Shown one piece after another: positions 63,256 to 64,000 of a stretch of 64,000 nt of DNA. The position numbers and the translations under genes are program-made. Within the stretch, counting starts at the first letter, position 1. Every line of letters starts with the position of its first letter. This DNA is from Castellaniella sp049651205 (GTDB taxonomy: Bacteria; Pseudomonadota; Gammaproteobacteria; Burkholderiales; Burkholderiaceae_B). The notes under the pieces were generated by a model. The model was given only the letters and a program-made list of their open reading frames with translations, was not told the origin of the DNA and searched no databases. The stretch is taken from contig NZ_JBASBR010000003.1 in NCBI RefSeq assembly GCF_049651205.1, forward strand, positions 82,824 through 146,823. Direction: 5' to 3'.

Positions 63256-63402
63256 GCTACTCAGTTTCTTGAACCCACAGGCGGCGTTTTTCAGCAAACA
63301 AGCACGCGAATCCGCCCCTGGGGCACAGGTCTGGACAAAATCATTCAACCTACACAATAGCAGCACGGTCGCTGCTTGACGGCCTATTTCGCCACACCCC
63401 AC
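63256..63402. other. Intergenic stretch after maf
   Basis: Together with the remnant and hairpin that follow, this belongs to about 620 bases (63256-63875) without an intact gene. In this part I see no coding signal, repeat or clear hairpin. Confidence 0.5.
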
Positions 63403-63778
63403 CTATTCGTTACAGACAGTAAGATTGTACGAAGGCAGATGACCGGCCAATACGATCCCCTGATTCAAAGGGCGCTTGATGGACCGATATAGGTTTCGCA
63501 GTGCCATCGTGATTAGATTTACAGCTGCAGTGTCCATCTGCTGCTCCATCCGTTGCGCCTGCTGGGCACCAAAGCGCTGGATGAGTGTCCGAATAGAGGC
63601 CTCAGCATCCGTATACTGCTGACCGAAGTATTGCGAGTCAACGCACCAAGGGCAGCCTGGTATCGCGCGACCAGTTGGGTAGCAAATGCAATACAGCACC
63701 CAGCACCAAAAGCGTACAGAGTGCAAACAATGAAAGATACAGAATAAATCGGCTTTTCAGTGTCAACGCATGCCGCAT
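63403..63778 (-). pseudogene. Frameshifted small membrane-protein remnant
   Basis: An ATG at 63778 with AGGGG 8 bases upstream opens a 46-residue frame (MRHALTLKSRFILYLSLFAL, then a hydrophobic helix to about residue 34) that stops at 63638. A +1 shift near 63640 continues with VDSQYFGQQYTDAEASIRTL and a helical, Gln-rich region to a stop at 63403, giving about 124 residues if joined. The look is that of the N-terminus (membrane helix plus coiled region) of a sensor or signalling protein. I do not recognise a family. A sequencing error or a genuine short protein cannot be excluded. Confidence 0.45.
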
Positions 63779-63783
63779 GCAAA

Positions 63784-63834
63784 AATCCCCTCGCAGAAGC
63801 CTGGGCCACATGGCCCAGGCACTGGGAGGGGATT
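63784..63834 (-). terminator. Strong bipartite terminator after the TRAP transporter gene
   Basis: Outer 9-bp arms AATCCCCTC/GAGGGGATT (63784-63792, 63826-63834) enclose a perfect inner 10-bp stem GCCTGGGCCA/TGGCCCAGGC (63799-63808, 63811-63820). On the minus strand the structure ends in TTTTT, 41 bases after the dctM stop. The GAGGGG arm also serves as the only visible ribosome binding site of the downstream remnant. Confidence 0.85.
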
Positions 63835-63875
63835 ATGAGGGTGCCATATGACACCCTTATGTCAACAGCGAACGC

Positions 63876-64000
63876 TTAGCCAAACAAGCCTGGCAGCCAG
63901 AGGGTAACGATAGGCACGTAGGTGATGAACACCAGGTAGATGAGCAGCAGCATCAACCAAGGCACTGCGGCCTTGATGACTTGGCCGATGCTCATATTGG
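63876..64000 (-). CDS. dctM: TRAP transporter large permease subunit DctM, 3' end only
   Basis: The last 40 codons of a minus-strand gene that continues beyond the right edge. The visible end, NMSIGQVIKAAVPWLMLLL followed by YLVFITYVPIVTLWLPGLFG, is the typical last membrane helix and tail of DctM/SiaM-type TRAP permeases, which import C4-dicarboxylates or other organic acids with sodium. A strong terminator follows, so it is the last gene of its operon. Confidence 0.85.
   Translation of the reverse strand, partial: NMSIGQVIKAAVPWLMLLLIYLVFITYVPIVTLWLPGLFG

Noticed and set aside
1..64000. CRISPR array, tRNA/rRNA genes, prophage or intact IS
   Set aside because: No regularly spaced repeats, cloverleaf-like stretches, phage genes or transposase frames were seen on reading both strands; short tRNA genes could only be excluded firmly by a dedicated search.

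Overview
The window is GC-rich DNA from a betaproteobacterium of the order Burkholderiales, most likely an Alcaligenaceae relative (Bordetella/Pusillimonas/Castellaniella type). This is inferred from the protein families, from the hfq-hflX-hflK-hflC-hisZ-purA and der-bamB-yfgM-hisS-ispG-rodZ-rlmN-ndk gene orders, and from a protocatechuate 4,5-cleavage cluster in the Comamonas pmd order. I saw no tRNA, rRNA, CRISPR array, prophage or intact insertion sequence.

Region 1 (1-22060) is a catabolic island for hydroxybenzoates. MobA (3-hydroxybenzoate 4-monooxygenase) and PobA (4-hydroxybenzoate 3-monooxygenase) both yield protocatechuate. The genes pmdU-E-F-D-A-B-C, all on the minus strand, take protocatechuate by 4,5-ring cleavage to pyruvate and oxaloacetate. 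Downstream on the same strand lies a complete branched-chain-amino-acid-type ABC importer (binding protein, LivH, LivM, LivG, LivF), then mobA. The MFS transporter gene pmdK, found inside the Comamonas operon, is absent, and the ABC importer is the likely replacement. The LivF-type ATPase carries a C-terminal hemerythrin (HHE) domain with a complete set of di-iron ligands. This transporter ATPase/O2- or iron-sensing fusion is the most unusual object in the window. A divergent LysR gene with a palindromic T-N11-A box near -65 of a predicted pmdU promoter probably controls the island. A second sub-cluster has pobA, a VanB-type ferredoxin reductase without an oxygenase, an aldo/keto reductase and a DUF1932 dehydrogenase, with a divergent AraC regulator next to pobA. 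BenE and part of an EAL-HDOD signalling protein lie at the left edge.

Region 2 (22111-26641) is the macromolecular synthesis operon rpsU-dnaG-rpoD. Region 3 (26803-42838) is a long minus-strand housekeeping run: ndk, rlmN, a short RodZ-like protein, ispG, hisS, yfgM, bamB, der, hisC, hfq, hflX, hflK, hflC, hisZ, purA and a purine phosphoribosyltransferase, with many 4-base stop/start overlaps.

Region 4 (43019-63255) is mostly plus strand: valS, pncB, (tldD and a nitrilase on minus), an H-NS-type protein, a DUF4136 lipoprotein on minus, pepN, fbp, a quinone oxidoreductase on minus, an EamA exporter, yebC, purD, hemF, nadD, rsfS, rlmH, pyk and maf. A palindrome made of two facing IS3/IS150-like ends sits between fbp and the quinone oxidoreductase. 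The right edge (63256-64000) has a frameshifted membrane-protein remnant, a strong terminator hairpin and the 3' end of a TRAP transporter DctM gene.
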